Assembly (NCBI GenBank): GCA_965221135.1
Contig: CBDCRZ010000121.1
Location: 1-64,000, forward strand
From: Sansalvadorimonas sp965221135
Lineage (GTDB): Bacteria > Pseudomonadota > Gammaproteobacteria > Pseudomonadales > Endozoicomonadaceae
DNA length: 64,000 nucleotides
Direction: 5' to 3'
Translations under genes and position numbers: made by a program
Part shown: piece by piece, positions 1 through 10,311 of the stretch
Layout of the letters: each line of letters opens with the position of its first letter
Numbering within the stretch: position 1 is the stretch's first letter
Notes under the pieces: model-generated
What the model saw: only the letters and a program-made list of their open reading frames with translations
The model's database searches: none
Told to the model about the DNA's origin: nothing

Positions 1-1419
<1,419 letters not shown>

Positions 1420-1566
1420 CTTCCGCCAGTCATACCAACGTTTTGCACCATGCTTGGTAAAAAGTCTCTCGTAAACTTTTTCGTCTATTTTAGATGTGCC
1501 CCCCAAGCCTGCTGACAGGTATGACTGCAATTGTTCCCAAGTCACGTAAACACCTCTGCGCTGACA

Positions 1567-1803
1567 GCCTGATCCGGTTGATCCATGAGACATTTTCTCA
1601 ACTTCCTGACCGACGTCTTTATGTCCGCTTTTGCCATGATGCACCTGAAGTACGCCACCCTTCTGGACTTTGACCGGGAAGCCAGAACCGAAAAACTTCA
1701 GTACAACCTGTCGCATCTCTACCGCGTACAGGGTCATGGATCAATGAGCAATCCCTCTTTGAGATTCACTGTAGGGGTATCGATCAGCACACATCAAGGA
1801 TAA
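1567..1803 (+). pseudogene. DDE transposase N-terminal remnant
   Basis: Two reading frames join to give a typical transposase N-terminus. Frame one reads DSLIRLIHETFSQLPD, then a shift near 1612 gives VFMSAFAMMHLKYATLLDFD followed by NLSHLYRV. The pattern (D.LMSAFA...LK.PSLL.FD ... NL..LY.V) is that of a common family of non-IS4 DDE transposases. The catalytic part is absent and the frame ends at 1803. A minus-strand frame over 1351-1737 is treated as its shadow. Confidence 0.5.
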
Positions 1804-1920
1804 AGCCCTATTTTTGGCTCAACGCCAGTCATGGCATTATTCCAAAAACAGCCTGTACTTGACGAAATTTACCTAATGAACGATAGTTGTCCCGTGTCCT
1901 AGGACGCGGGACAAGAGGGC

Positions 1921-1968
1921 AGCAGGACAGCAGGACAGCAGGACAGCAGGACAGCAGGACAGCAGGAC
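1921..1968. repeat. 8-bp tandem repeat AGCAGGAC x6
   Basis: Six perfect copies of AGCAGGAC end about 20 bases before the ATG of the downstream helix-turn-helix gene. The unit is not a multiple of three. Copy-number change would shift promoter or RBS spacing, or frame if translation starts upstream at 1887. Confidence 0.95.
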
Positions 1969-1988
1969 AAACTAAGGGTAAATGGATC

Positions 1989-2531
1989 ATGAAAGGCCAG
2001 GATATAGGCATCCTCCTCAAGCTGATATCTCTTCAACAGCAAGGGGTTAACAGCACTGAACAATACAGCGTCAGAGCTCTGGCAGCTGGAACAGGCATCA
2101 GTAAAAGCCAGGTCAGCCTGGCATTACAACGCTGTTATGAAGCCGGGCTGGCGAAAAAAAATCGCCTATCCGGATTGCCCAAGGTGAACATCAAATCCCT
2201 GTTTGAGTTCATTGTCCATGGATTGCGCTATGTATTTCCAGCCCGATTGGCAGAGGTCACCCGGGGTATCCCTACGGCTTTCGGGGCACCCATTCTGAAA
2301 GAACGGTTAATGTCGGCCGGTGAGTTGATCCCGGTTTGGCCATCGGCCCAAGGTTCCGCCAAAGGCCAGGCTGTTGAACCTCTTTTTCCATCTGCCGCCC
2401 TGGCCTCAGAGAATGACGATGGACTCTATGCTCTATTGGCTCTGATTGATGCCATACGTCTAGGCCAGCCCAGGGAAAGAAGACTGGCCATTGGTATTCT
2501 TGAACAGCAGCTGGGATTAAACGATGGCTAA
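1989..2531 (+). CDS. Winged-helix/HTH regulator, first gene of HTH-nucleotidyltransferase pair
   Basis: Residues about 8-60 form a winged-helix DNA-binding domain (YSVRALAAGTGISKSQVSLA), followed by an uncharacterised C-terminal domain of about 110 residues. I chose ATG 1989 because an AAGGG lies upstream at normal distance and the longer frame from 1887 would translate the tandem repeat. The stop overlaps the ATG of the next gene by 8 bases, so the two are translationally coupled. HTH plus nucleotidyltransferase pairs of this layout are known as toxin-antitoxin-like modules (AbiE/MNT style). The HTH protein would be the repressor and antitoxin. That role is inferred from context. Confidence 0.6.
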   Translation: MKGQDIGILLKLISLQQQGVNSTEQYSVRALAAGTGISKSQVSLALQRCYEAGLAKKNRLSGLPKVNIKSLFEFIVHGLRYVFPARLAEVTRGIPTAFGAPILKERLMSAGELIPVWPSAQGSAKGQAVEPLFPSAALASENDDGLYALLALIDAIRLGQPRERRLAIGILEQQLGLNDG

Positions 2532-3093
2532 CAGTGAAATTCATCGGGATATGATCACCCGGGTTGCTCTTGCATTAGGGCCAGAGTTTTGCCAAAAAAT
2601 GGCTTTTGTCGGTGGATGCACGACAGGTCTTCTGCTCACCGATGACTTTACTCTTGAACAGGTTCGTCATACCGATGATGTGGATCTGATTGTTCATGTT
2701 ATCGGTACTGCAGACTTCAATAATCTGCAGCAGCAACTTCGTGCTCAAGGGTTTAAAGACAGTCAGGACCCGGATGACCCTATCTGTGCCATGCGCCTTG
2801 GTGAACTTCGGGTTGATTTTATGCCTGATGATGAAGGTATTCTGGGCTTTAGCAATCGCTGGTATCAAGACGCCATGACCACGGCTGAAGACTTTCCTCT
2901 GACAAGTCAGCTCACTATTCGCCTGGTCACTCCACCCTATTTTATGGCAACCAAGCTGGAAGCCTACCGAGGCCGAGGCAATAACGATCCTCTGGAAAGC
3001 CGTGATGTTGAGGATCTATTAAATCTGATCGATGGGCGCTCAGGTTTATTACACTCGATGCTGCAGTTTTTAGCGTTTGACAAAGTACTTTGA
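2524..3093 (+). pseudogene. Nucleotidyltransferase (AbiEii/DUF6036-like), C-terminus replaced by IS end
   Basis: The nucleotidyltransferase core is clear: VGGCTTGLLL (residues 29-38), the metal-binding pair in RHTDDVDLIV (residues 50-59) and a third acidic residue in LRVDFMPDD. This is the fold used by MNT and AbiEii toxins to transfer nucleotides to tRNA or protein. The last 13 residues (HSMLQFLAFDKVL) are encoded by the left inverted repeat of the IS4-type element, so the natural C-terminus is lost. The core may still be expressed from the upstream gene. Whether it remains active is unknown. Confidence 0.65.
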
Positions 3094-4672
3094 TGTAGAT
3101 ATCCAAATCAGACTACTGCTGCGTCTCCTGCATCAAGCCCAGCGAGATACGATCAACGACACAACAGCAGGCTGACAGGGTATGATGGCACTCCAATTTT
3201 ATAACCGTCAAGTGTCGTTAGTGCTGATTCGTCCTCTTTCTGTTGTTACTGTATTTCTGGACTCTTTGAGCGATTCACTGAAAAGCATTACGCCTTCTGC
3301 TCCACTCACAACGATCCAAAAAACAGTCCTGACCGCTCTTATTATGGGGATTGTTGTCACTGAAACACTCAACTGGGCCGCCTTTGAACGTAGGAGTCTT
3401 GGGAAGTTCAAGTCAACCCGTCTATGTTGGATTTTCTATTCAGCAAAAATTGCATGGCATCAAATTCTACAGGCCAGTGTTCGCAATATCTTGTCTCATT
3501 ACGGTATTGCTGAAGGGGTTCTGACTATTGATGATTCTGCCAAACGAAGATCAAAAAGAACGACCCAGATCGAAGGCGCTCATAAAATCAGAGATAAACC
3601 AACAGGTGGTTATATCAATGGTCAGGAACTGATTTTTATGGTCTTGGTCACTGATATCGCCACCTTTCCTGTAGGGTTCCGGTTTTAGGTTCCCGATCCT
3701 CAGCTATCAGCTTGGCGAAAACACGACAAAGCTCTCAAGAAAGAGGGTGTTGCAAAGAAACTGAGACCTAAACGCCCAGAACCCGACCACAACCGTTTCC
3801 CAACGCTTCAGGCGCTGGCACTGGAGATGATCCGGGAATTCGTCGACTATTTTCCTGAAGTGGTGATTAAAGGCGTTCTGGCTGACGCACTCTACGGTAC
3901 AGGAAAATTTATGGATGAAGCTGCAGCCCTTGCAGGTCATGCACAAGTAGTGAGTCAGTTACGCTCCAATCAGAAAGTGGCCAGCAGAAATTCAGAAGCC
4001 ACACTCAGCGATTATTTTGCACGACAAAAAGGCGTTGAAACGCAGTTAATTATACGTGGAGGAAAAGAAAAACGGGTGACCATGCTCGCAGCTCGCCTCT
4101 ACATCAAGGCACACAACAAACGTCGTTTCGTTGTTGCTCTGAAATATGAAGATGAAGAAGAGTACCGTTATCTGGTTGCTTCCGATATGTCATGGCACCA
4201 CGCCGATATAGCCAGGCTGTATTCGCTGAGGTGGTTGGTCGAGGTTTTTATTCAGGACTGGAAAGCGCATGGCGGCTGGAACCGACTGAGCAAACAGCAA
4301 GGCAAAGAAGGGTCTGAGCGTGGCTTGATCCTGAGCCTGCTGTGCGATCATTTGTTGTTACTGCATCCAGAGCAATCAGCCCGACTCAAAAACAAACAAC
4401 CCGGGTTGCCCGCAGGTTGCCTGATCGAACGCCTCAAAGCTGAAGCATTGGTTGATACGGTCAAAGAAGTGGTCGCATCAGATGACCCTGAGGCTGCGCT
4501 GAAATCCTTAACGAAAGCATTGGACGATGTGTTGCCAGCAAGGGAGTCCAGTAAGCATATGGCTGGTCGCGATCTGGGCAAACAGGAACCCACTGCTTCG
4601 TTGAAGTATCACGTTCAGAAAGCTGCATGAAAAGAAGATAAGCTGTCAACAACTAAAAACTGCAGCATCGAG
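3054..4672 (+). mobile_element. IS4-superfamily insertion sequence
   Basis: The ends carry a perfect 20-bp inverted repeat, CTCGATGCTGCAGTTTTTAG at 3054-3073 and its complement at 4653-4672; beyond it the inner bases diverge before matching again (TTGACA against TTGACAG). The element is about 1.6 kb with one transposase gene. Flanking bases (GGTTTATTAC left, TTAAGGGATG right) show no target-site duplication, and two unrelated genes are truncated at its borders. That fits recombination or adjacent deletion after insertion. Confidence 0.85.
3182..4630 (+). pseudogene. IS4-type DDE transposase with in-frame amber stop
   Basis: One frame runs 482 codons apart from a TAG at 3686-3688, immediately after GFRF and before VPDPQLSAW. 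The protein has LTIDDSAKRRSK (first catalytic Asp), VLADALYGT (second Asp) and YSLRWLVEVFIQDWK, the Y-(2)-R-(3)-E-(6)-K signature of IS4 with the catalytic Glu. Reading both sides of the stop gives a full-length enzyme, so this is a single point change rather than a frameshift. Suppression or a base-calling error are alternatives to true inactivation. Confidence 0.85.
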
Positions 4673-5317
4673 TTTAAGGGATGGTTTTTCAGCTTCAAAA
4701 CCAAACCCGGAGGTCACCTGCTGCCAGAAGCTCTGTTCGAGACCAAACTTACCAAACTCTGCCAGTGATTTGCTTCCACCATCAATAGAACCACTGTCTG
4801 CCAGTTCAGCAAAGAGGGTTAGTATCAGTGAGGTCAGGTCATTGGTGGGGCACTTGGCCAGCACCGCCATCATCTTACGATCAAGCAGTGCGGCTGTGTC
4901 TGAAGGGTCTACCCGTTTTTGCAGAGCATTAAGGCGAACCTTGCTGGCAAAGAACTTTTTGCGCAGGCCAATATGCTCGCGCAGAGTCATAGTCTCCAGC
5001 CCTAACTGCTGGAGCAGTTGGGTGCTGCGATCCGCTGCAAAAGGTGCAGCATATAGCCTGACACCCAGCATCCAATCATCTTCTGCAGCGGGTTGGCGAT
5101 AAGGTTCGTACAGCAGAAACTGTTGCTCAGCATTACCCAGTTCCAGCTCAACTTTGACCTTAAGCTTGGGCTCGGTGTTAAGGTTCACCAGCTTGATGTT
5201 ATCTGGTATCAGAGACTCAACAGATTCCAGATACTCAGCATCCGGATCTTGCCAGAATACCACGCGATGGCTCTGGAACAGCCGGGTCAGGTTTTCCTGA
5301 ATTTCAGGGGATTGCAT
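4646..5317 (-). pseudogene. pglZ: PglZ (BREX), N-terminal 215 residues only
   Basis: The start (LTRLFQSHRVVFWQDPDAEY) and following segments (FLLYEPYRQPAAEDDW, YAAPFAADRS, LGLETMTLREH, FFASKVRLNAL) match the N-terminal domain of the BREX type 1 alkaline-phosphatase-fold protein PglZ, normally over 800 residues. Here it stops after SLK. The final LDAAVFSC is read from the right end of the IS4 element. The phosphatase-like domain is gone, so it should be non-functional in BREX. It is the last gene of the minus-strand run that begins at 11185. Confidence 0.8.
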
Positions 5318-5333
5318 ATAAAGATCTCATAAC

Positions 5334-5359
5334 TGCCGGCCTGCACTGACAGGCCGGCA
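5334..5359. terminator. Strong GC hairpin between DUF4276 gene and pglZ
   Basis: TGCCGGCCTG and CAGGCCGGCA form a perfect 10-bp stem with a 6-base loop. It lies just past the DUF4276 stop in the direction of transcription. No U-run follows on the minus strand, so it may attenuate or stabilise the transcript rather than terminate it fully. Confidence 0.4.
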
Positions 5360-5380
5360 AAACAAATGTCTGACCGTAGA

Positions 5381-6115
5381 TTATAAAGCGTCCAGCACTT
5401 CATCCAGCCGTTCTTTGAACCTGTTCAGGCTGGGCATATCAACAATTTGGTTGATATCAATGTCACGGCTCTGCACTTTTTCAGCCAGCAACTCACGAGA
5501 GGCATGCTCACCCAGAGCCTTGTCGAGCTGATCTTTCAGAGGGTTCTGCGCTTTATCGTTACCAGATTCATCTTCCAGACGCTCACAATGTTGGTAGTTG
5601 TTGTGGACAGCACATAAAAGCCAAGCTTCTGATTTTGGCTTGGGTATCATTGGAACACCCGATTCATAACCCTCACGAGAAAAACCATCGAGCATGGATT
5701 TCCATTTGTCTTCCCATTCGCCACGCCCGGCAGACTGGGTGCCATCACCATCCCTGAACAAAACAGCCACAACGGTATCGTGTCGGTTGTCTGCTTGCTC
5801 TTTGGCTATCTGAGCCATAGCTCTGGCATTGTTATAGTAATACCGGGTTTCATGACTTCGGTTCTTTTTACCCCGAAGCCCCAGTTTTTTCTTACTTTTT
5901 CCTGGGCCGCTTTTGGCATGTTCAACCAGTTCGGTTTTGGGAATAAAACCGCATAAGTGGCTATCTATATGAGAAAAACCAAGCTCGCGTTCAACCCTCT
6001 GATCTACAAACCAGGCCATAGGCCCGGTTTGAAAGTCATCACCTTCTGAGAATTTCGCCCCAGAGTTACTTCGCCCCATATCAGTAGGGCCTTCTCCACT
6101 GAACAACAGGTACAT
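5381..6115 (-). CDS. DUF4276/TOPRIM-like partner of the upstream ATPase
   Basis: A 244-residue protein. LLFSGEGPTDMG at residues 3-14 supplies the first acidic cluster (EGPTD) and VAVLFRDGDGT near 115-125 the second (DGD), as in TOPRIM-like folds. PKPKSEAWLL near 155-164 is the conserved DUF4276 segment. Proteins of this type are encoded next to OLD/AAA ATPases in defence islands and are thought to be the nuclease or effector half. It starts 3 bases after the ATPase stop (6119), so the two are probably coexpressed. The chemistry and target are inferred. Confidence 0.65.
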   Translation of the reverse strand: MYLLFSGEGPTDMGRSNSGAKFSEGDDFQTGPMAWFVDQRVERELGFSHIDSHLCGFIPKTELVEHAKSGPGKSKKKLGLRGKKNRSHETRYYYNNARAMAQIAKEQADNRHDTVVAVLFRDGDGTQSAGRGEWEDKWKSMLDGFSREGYESGVPMIPKPKSEAWLLCAVHNNYQHCERLEDESGNDKAQNPLKDQLDKALGEHASRELLAEKVQSRDIDINQIVDMPSLNRFKERLDEVLDAL

Positions 6116-6118
6116 CGG

Positions 6119-7273
6119 TTACTCCTGCTTCAGTGAGGCAATTTCGTCACCAAGTGTGGTGAGGTCAGTATCAATAAAGGCCTCTCCCGGCCCCATCACG
6201 GAGAGTTTCTCCTTGAGTGAGGGGATGCTGAAGAAAGGAACGGACCGGGTATAGCCGTCTTCGGTTTTATAGATATACTGGACACTCTCTGTCGCCACAT
6301 CATCCTCCATAAAATTCAGGATCATGGGGCTGTGAGTCGTTACCAGAACCTGCTGTTCAGCGGCTACCAGCGTATCTATCAGGAATTCAATCAACTCTGG
6401 GTTGATGCCATTCTCAACCTCATCAAAAGCCATAAAACTGTGTTCAGTCATAAGCTGGGCGAGAATGGCCATAATACGAAGCATGCCATCATTCATATGA
6501 CGCGCTTCGGTAGGCAGTTTTTGGTCACCAAAAGCTTCGGCAATATTTAACTCTTTCCAGCCCGAGCGAAGAGCTTTGGTTTCTATACCGCGTAATCTTG
6601 GGTAAGCCTGCACCAAATAAGACTCAAGCTGCAGCTTTTTGATAGAGCTCATTTCGTGGATAAAGGCAGACAAGCGCTGTCCTCCCAGACCAAGCTCACC
6701 TTTACTACTCTCAGCTTTTTGACGTAATGACTGAGGGGCAAGAAGCTCCAGAGACCGGAACTTCGTAAAGAACTCTTTGAGTTTCTTAACCTCTGTAGGA
6801 AGGTCTCTCTCCTTGAGTTGAGAGATAATTGAGCCTTCATAATCAAAAGGTATTGAGTGGCTGTCCATTCCATTCAGTGAATATTCACCTTTGGTGACAT
6901 TTATCAATCTCTGGGACCAACCATCTTTTCCTTCAATAGAAATATCTTCAGCAGTACTCTTGAGTTCAACAGGGTTAAATGTAGATTTCCACACAAGTTT
7001 CTTTTGATGTTCAAGGTCAAGAGAAACTGTAAAAGTCACCAGCCTTTTCCTGTTATTACCCAACTTGCAGTTAATATCGGTCGCTTTCCACTCCCGCTCT
7101 TCGAGCCACTCGTCCAAATCTCCCTTAACCTGCTGAGAAAGGAAGTCCATAAACTGAAGAACTGTAGACTTACCCGCACCATTCAAACCAATCAGGCAAT
7201 TAAATCCATGCAGGGAGAGTTTGAAATCCACCAGGGACTTAAAATTATTAACTGTAATCTGGCGAAGCTGCAT
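6119..7273 (-). CDS. AAA/ABC-type ATPase (OLD/RecF-like), paired with DUF4276
   Basis: The start is the ATG at 7273 because GGAGG lies 7 bases upstream; a longer frame reaches 7315. The Walker A is GLNGAGKST (about residues 30-38), the ABC-signature-like stretch is LGLGGQRLSAF, and the Walker B plus D-loop are MAFDEVENGINPE with the switch His in TTHSP. This is an SMC/RecF-family nucleotide-binding protein of the AAA_21 type. It lies 20 bases downstream of the DUF4435 gene in the same operon. By analogy with OLD-like pairs it would sense phage or DNA ends and gate the TOPRIM partner. Confidence 0.75.
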   Translation of the reverse strand: MQLRQITVNNFKSLVDFKLSLHGFNCLIGLNGAGKSTVLQFMDFLSQQVKGDLDEWLEEREWKATDINCKLGNNRKRLVTFTVSLDLEHQKKLVWKSTFNPVELKSTAEDISIEGKDGWSQRLINVTKGEYSLNGMDSHSIPFDYEGSIISQLKERDLPTEVKKLKEFFTKFRSLELLAPQSLRQKAESSKGELGLGGQRLSAFIHEMSSIKKLQLESYLVQAYPRLRGIETKALRSGWKELNIAEAFGDQKLPTEARHMNDGMLRIMAILAQLMTEHSFMAFDEVENGINPELIEFLIDTLVAAEQQVLVTTHSPMILNFMEDDVATESVQYIYKTEDGYTRSVPFFSIPSLKEKLSVMGPGEAFIDTDLTTLGDEIASLKQE

Positions 7274-7293
7274 ATTTCCACCTCCTTGCATTG

Positions 7294-8112
7294 TCATAGG
7301 CTCATCCGCTCCCACAAAGGCTGAAGATCATCAGGTACAGGCATATGTCTGATGATCGCCTTCTGTCTTGCGTTATTACTCATCTGTCCCAGCAAGTCAT
7401 TTAAAGCGGTATTCACAACTACTTCATAAAACTTTTTACCATGGACACACCGCTTGAGTTGATCTGCAACTTCAAGACTGAGAGAAGATTGCAGCCTGTG
7501 TTGGTAACTCTGGTAAATAGTGTCTGGTTCTAGAAAGTGATGCCACTCTTCCAGCTTGTGTTGAACAGACTGTTCATCCAGCACGATGTCAGGAGAAAGA
7601 AGTGCATCCTGAAAACCCAATGCTCGCAAACCTTTCCATAAAGGGTTCACGACATACCATAGTGCGCCATGTTTCACCCAACGTTCCAAATCTGAAATCA
7701 GCCTTTCTTCAAAAACCTCATAACCACCTTCAACCTTGTCTTGCTGAATGCGCGGCAATGCTTCCCAGAGTTCACCGGGAACAGTGAGATAGTTTTCAAT
7801 ACAATAGCGAGGCAGGACACTGAGATGGGGGAATTGCCTCTCACGTTTCGCAATCCCCTCTTCAGACCACTCATCCCGGTCTACCACACCCAGCCAATCC
7901 GGTTTTTGTTCAAGAATACCCAGAACCAGAGTTTTATTGCCTGCATGGGTAACGACCCACTGGCTTTCCCAGACGGCACCAAATTTTTTGGTTAGCCAGA
8001 TACTGAAAGCATCAACATCATCAGGGCCTTCCACCACAAGAACCTTATGCCCGGTTTGGCCAACAAGTTGCTCTTCGATCTTACGAATACGTTCACTACT
8101 GGCGTTGCTCAC
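7294..8112 (-). CDS. DUF4435/TOPRIM-like effector (PARIS AriB-like)
   Basis: A 272-residue protein. KVLVVEGPDDVDAFSIWL (about residues 23-40) and LGVVDRDEW (about 73-81) give the E...DxD-like acidic cluster of TOPRIM/DUF4435 nucleases such as AriB of PARIS and OLD nucleases. ENYLTVPGELW follows, a segment common in DUF4435. The GTG start overlaps the stop of the upstream ATPase by 4 bases (GTGA), indicating translational coupling. The pair therefore resembles PARIS (AriA ATPase with AriB), but both proteins are somewhat short for that system, so I call it PARIS/OLD-like only. Confidence 0.65.
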   Translation of the reverse strand: MSNASSERIRKIEEQLVGQTGHKVLVVEGPDDVDAFSIWLTKKFGAVWESQWVVTHAGNKTLVLGILEQKPDWLGVVDRDEWSEEGIAKRERQFPHLSVLPRYCIENYLTVPGELWEALPRIQQDKVEGGYEVFEERLISDLERWVKHGALWYVVNPLWKGLRALGFQDALLSPDIVLDEQSVQHKLEEWHHFLEPDTIYQSYQHRLQSSLSLEVADQLKRCVHGKKFYEVVVNTALNDLLGQMSNNARQKAIIRHMPVPDDLQPLWERMSL

Positions 8113-9161
8113 TGGGCTGCTCCCAGCTCAAGGCGCTTACCTTTATTTTCGTAACGCGTCCAGACATCGGGAGAATGAGAGGTAATCAGCAACTGCCCGC
8201 CTTTTTCTTTAACCAGCTGCTCTAGGTTGGCTAACAGGCCGTTAACCAACGATGGGTGAAGATACAAATCCGGCTCATCAATCATTACCACACAACCCAG
8301 TTCCGCCCAGCGGCTAAGGAGATAAACCAGAATCAGAACCTGATGTTCACCAGCACTTAACTCATCAAGAGAATGATGTTTGCCCCGTGCGCCTTTGATC
8401 TTTACTCGCAGACGATTTTCTCCGGGGTGTACTTTGGTTTCGATGTCTTTGCCTGCCAGAAAAGCATTCAGGTCACGAACAACAGCGTTAAATTTCTGGG
8501 GCTGGGTGGTTTTCAAATTGAGCAGGGAGGACTCAAGCTGTGTTTTCCAGTCTTCAGTGGCTTGATAACGAAGCAGCCAGCGAATAGTTGGCTGTTCTGG
8601 AAGATGCTCTCCGACATTGCGCTTAGGTATCACCCAGCGGCGTTCTTCGGCATCCAGGTAAACAATATTGGGAACCAGCGCCTTCTCAAAGGTGAGAATC
8701 ATCGTCTTACGATGCTCGGCCCACATATCAAAACATGTTTGGTCGGCTATAAACATTGCACGTGTGCGCCCATTGCTGGCGACCAGGCTCATTTCACCAA
8801 CCCAGTCAGAGCAGCCACAGGTGTTCAGTAAGCTGTTTGCCCAGTGCTGCTCACCATGTACAAGACCTACACATTTTTTATCGCTAGCAGCTCCATACTC
8901 AAGAACAACAGCCACACCCTCCCAATTTTGTAGCCAGCTCTTGGCCACATGCTTGGAGGGCATCACCTTTCTATGATCCAGCCAATACCCAAACGCTTCC
9001 CACAACATGGCCACGGCACGAAGAACCGTAGATTTCCCGCAACCATTAGTGCCAGTGAACAGAACCAGATCTTCAATGCCGCCTTCCCAGTCATCAGTCA
9101 GATCGATAGTCTGGGTGCCCAGTGGCCCGACATCTTTAAAATGCAGTGATTTTATTCTCAT
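8109..9161 (-). CDS. AAA ATPase, partner of DUF4435 protein (AriA-like)
   Basis: A 350-residue ABC-type ATPase. Walker A is GTNGCGKST (about residues 37-45), the signature region is DELSAGEHQVL (about 268-278), and Walker B is VVMIDEPDLYLHP (about 292-304) followed by LLITSHSP. The fold is SMC/RecF-like with a short insert instead of a long coiled coil. It is coupled to the TOPRIM-like gene downstream by a 4-base overlap, which is the arrangement of sensor ATPase plus nuclease in PARIS and OLD-type systems. Lies 13 bases after the preceding ATPase gene. Confidence 0.75.
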   Translation of the reverse strand: MRIKSLHFKDVGPLGTQTIDLTDDWEGGIEDLVLFTGTNGCGKSTVLRAVAMLWEAFGYWLDHRKVMPSKHVAKSWLQNWEGVAVVLEYGAASDKKCVGLVHGEQHWANSLLNTCGCSDWVGEMSLVASNGRTRAMFIADQTCFDMWAEHRKTMILTFEKALVPNIVYLDAEERRWVIPKRNVGEHLPEQPTIRWLLRYQATEDWKTQLESSLLNLKTTQPQKFNAVVRDLNAFLAGKDIETKVHPGENRLRVKIKGARGKHHSLDELSAGEHQVLILVYLLSRWAELGCVVMIDEPDLYLHPSLVNGLLANLEQLVKEKGGQLLITSHSPDVWTRYENKGKRLELGAAQ

Positions 9162-9174
9162 AAAATATTCCCTG

Positions 9175-10311
9175 TCATGGCGTCAGTACCGAGCGCAATG
9201 GTTCGTCATAGAATTTACCCGTAGAAGCCATACGACTCTTCGGTAAAGGTTCGCGCTGAACAGTGCTCATACCGTCGGCCTTATTAACCTGCCACAGTTC
9301 CAGCTCTTTTGTTGCCCTGATAACCGATGCACTATGAGTCGTAATAAACACAGGGTGATCTTCGGCTGTCTCTTGACGAAAGAACGCTACCAGTTCAGAA
9401 GCTGCGTAGGGGTGGAGGTTCCGTTCAGGTGATTCAATAAACGTGAGTCCAGTATTTCTGGTACGACTCAAGATCGTAACCATATTGCATAAACCATAGA
9501 GTGCTCCATCAGACACCTGACTCGCAAATAAAGGCTCAGGTAAACCCTGCTCTTTAAACTTGAGTTCTGTACGGCCATCAAGTGTTTGAGTTTCTGTTGT
9601 CACCCACTCAGTACCAGGAATCAACAGATCAATCCATTCAGTGATCTCTTCCCGTAAATCTTCATCCGCTTGCAGGCTGGACAATACAGTCGCCAGATTA
9701 CGGCCATTACTTTCCAGCTCGGCGGTATTGACGCTACAGACATCTGACCTTCTGGCAACAGCAGCATCAAACCGGAAAACCCGGATATTGGTCAGGAACT
9801 GATAAAGCGGGAGGTCGCTTTTCATCATCAGTGCTGATACATCCGGTGGGTACTGGGGAAACTCCTGCCGCTGCTCGCTCTGAGGCTGTAGATCCTGAGA
9901 GTCCGTTTCTACCATCATTTTGACTCTCAGCTTGCCGCCTTTACGCTCAAGTACCTGCTCACCATCTACAGACAGAGTTTCCGTCAGGATTGGTGTCAGG
10001 CCATCCATTCCTTTCAGTAACATGGAATAATGGTAAGTTTGCCCCTTAAGGACAACATCAAGCTCAAGAGAAGCTGAGGTGCGAGCTTTCGGGCTGAGTT
10101 TGTAACAGTGGATCTGTTTAAACCCACCTGCCTTGCTGACCGCCTGTTTCACACCAGACTTAACAATCTGCCCCAAAAAAGCCAGACCATCCGCCAGGTT
10201 GCTCTTCCCTGCCCCATTAGCACCAGCAAAAACAGCAAAGGGTGAAACATCCTCCAGCAAAATATCCGCAGCGCTTTTATAGCCCTTCAGATGGATTTTT
10301 TTTATGTTCAT
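9175..10311 (-). CDS. RecF/SMC-like AAA ATPase (AAA_21)
   Basis: A 378-residue ATPase: Walker A GANGAGKSN (about residues 30-38), signature-like FASQVSDGALYGLCNMV, Walker B-like FIESPERNLHP with Glu next to the catalytic position, and FITTHSASVI switch. FIESPERNLHP has Glu-Ser-Pro in place of the usual Asp-Glu-Pro, seen in several AAA_21 proteins. Its ATG overlaps the stop of the brxA/pglX chimera by 4 bases (ATGA). No nuclease partner is adjacent that is not already paired, so it may be a single-gene defence ATPase or a BREX accessory. Function not established. Confidence 0.7.
   Translation of the reverse strand: MNIKKIHLKGYKSAADILLEDVSPFAVFAGANGAGKSNLADGLAFLGQIVKSGVKQAVSKAGGFKQIHCYKLSPKARTSASLELDVVLKGQTYHYSMLLKGMDGLTPILTETLSVDGEQVLERKGGKLRVKMMVETDSQDLQPQSEQRQEFPQYPPDVSALMMKSDLPLYQFLTNIRVFRFDAAVARRSDVCSVNTAELESNGRNLATVLSSLQADEDLREEITEWIDLLIPGTEWVTTETQTLDGRTELKFKEQGLPEPLFASQVSDGALYGLCNMVTILSRTRNTGLTFIESPERNLHPYAASELVAFFRQETAEDHPVFITTHSASVIRATKELELWQVNKADGMSTVQREPLPKSRMASTGKFYDEPLRSVLTP

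Noticed and set aside
7294..9161. Definite PARIS system
   Set aside because: Domain order fits, but both proteins are short and diagnostic AriA features could not be confirmed by eye.
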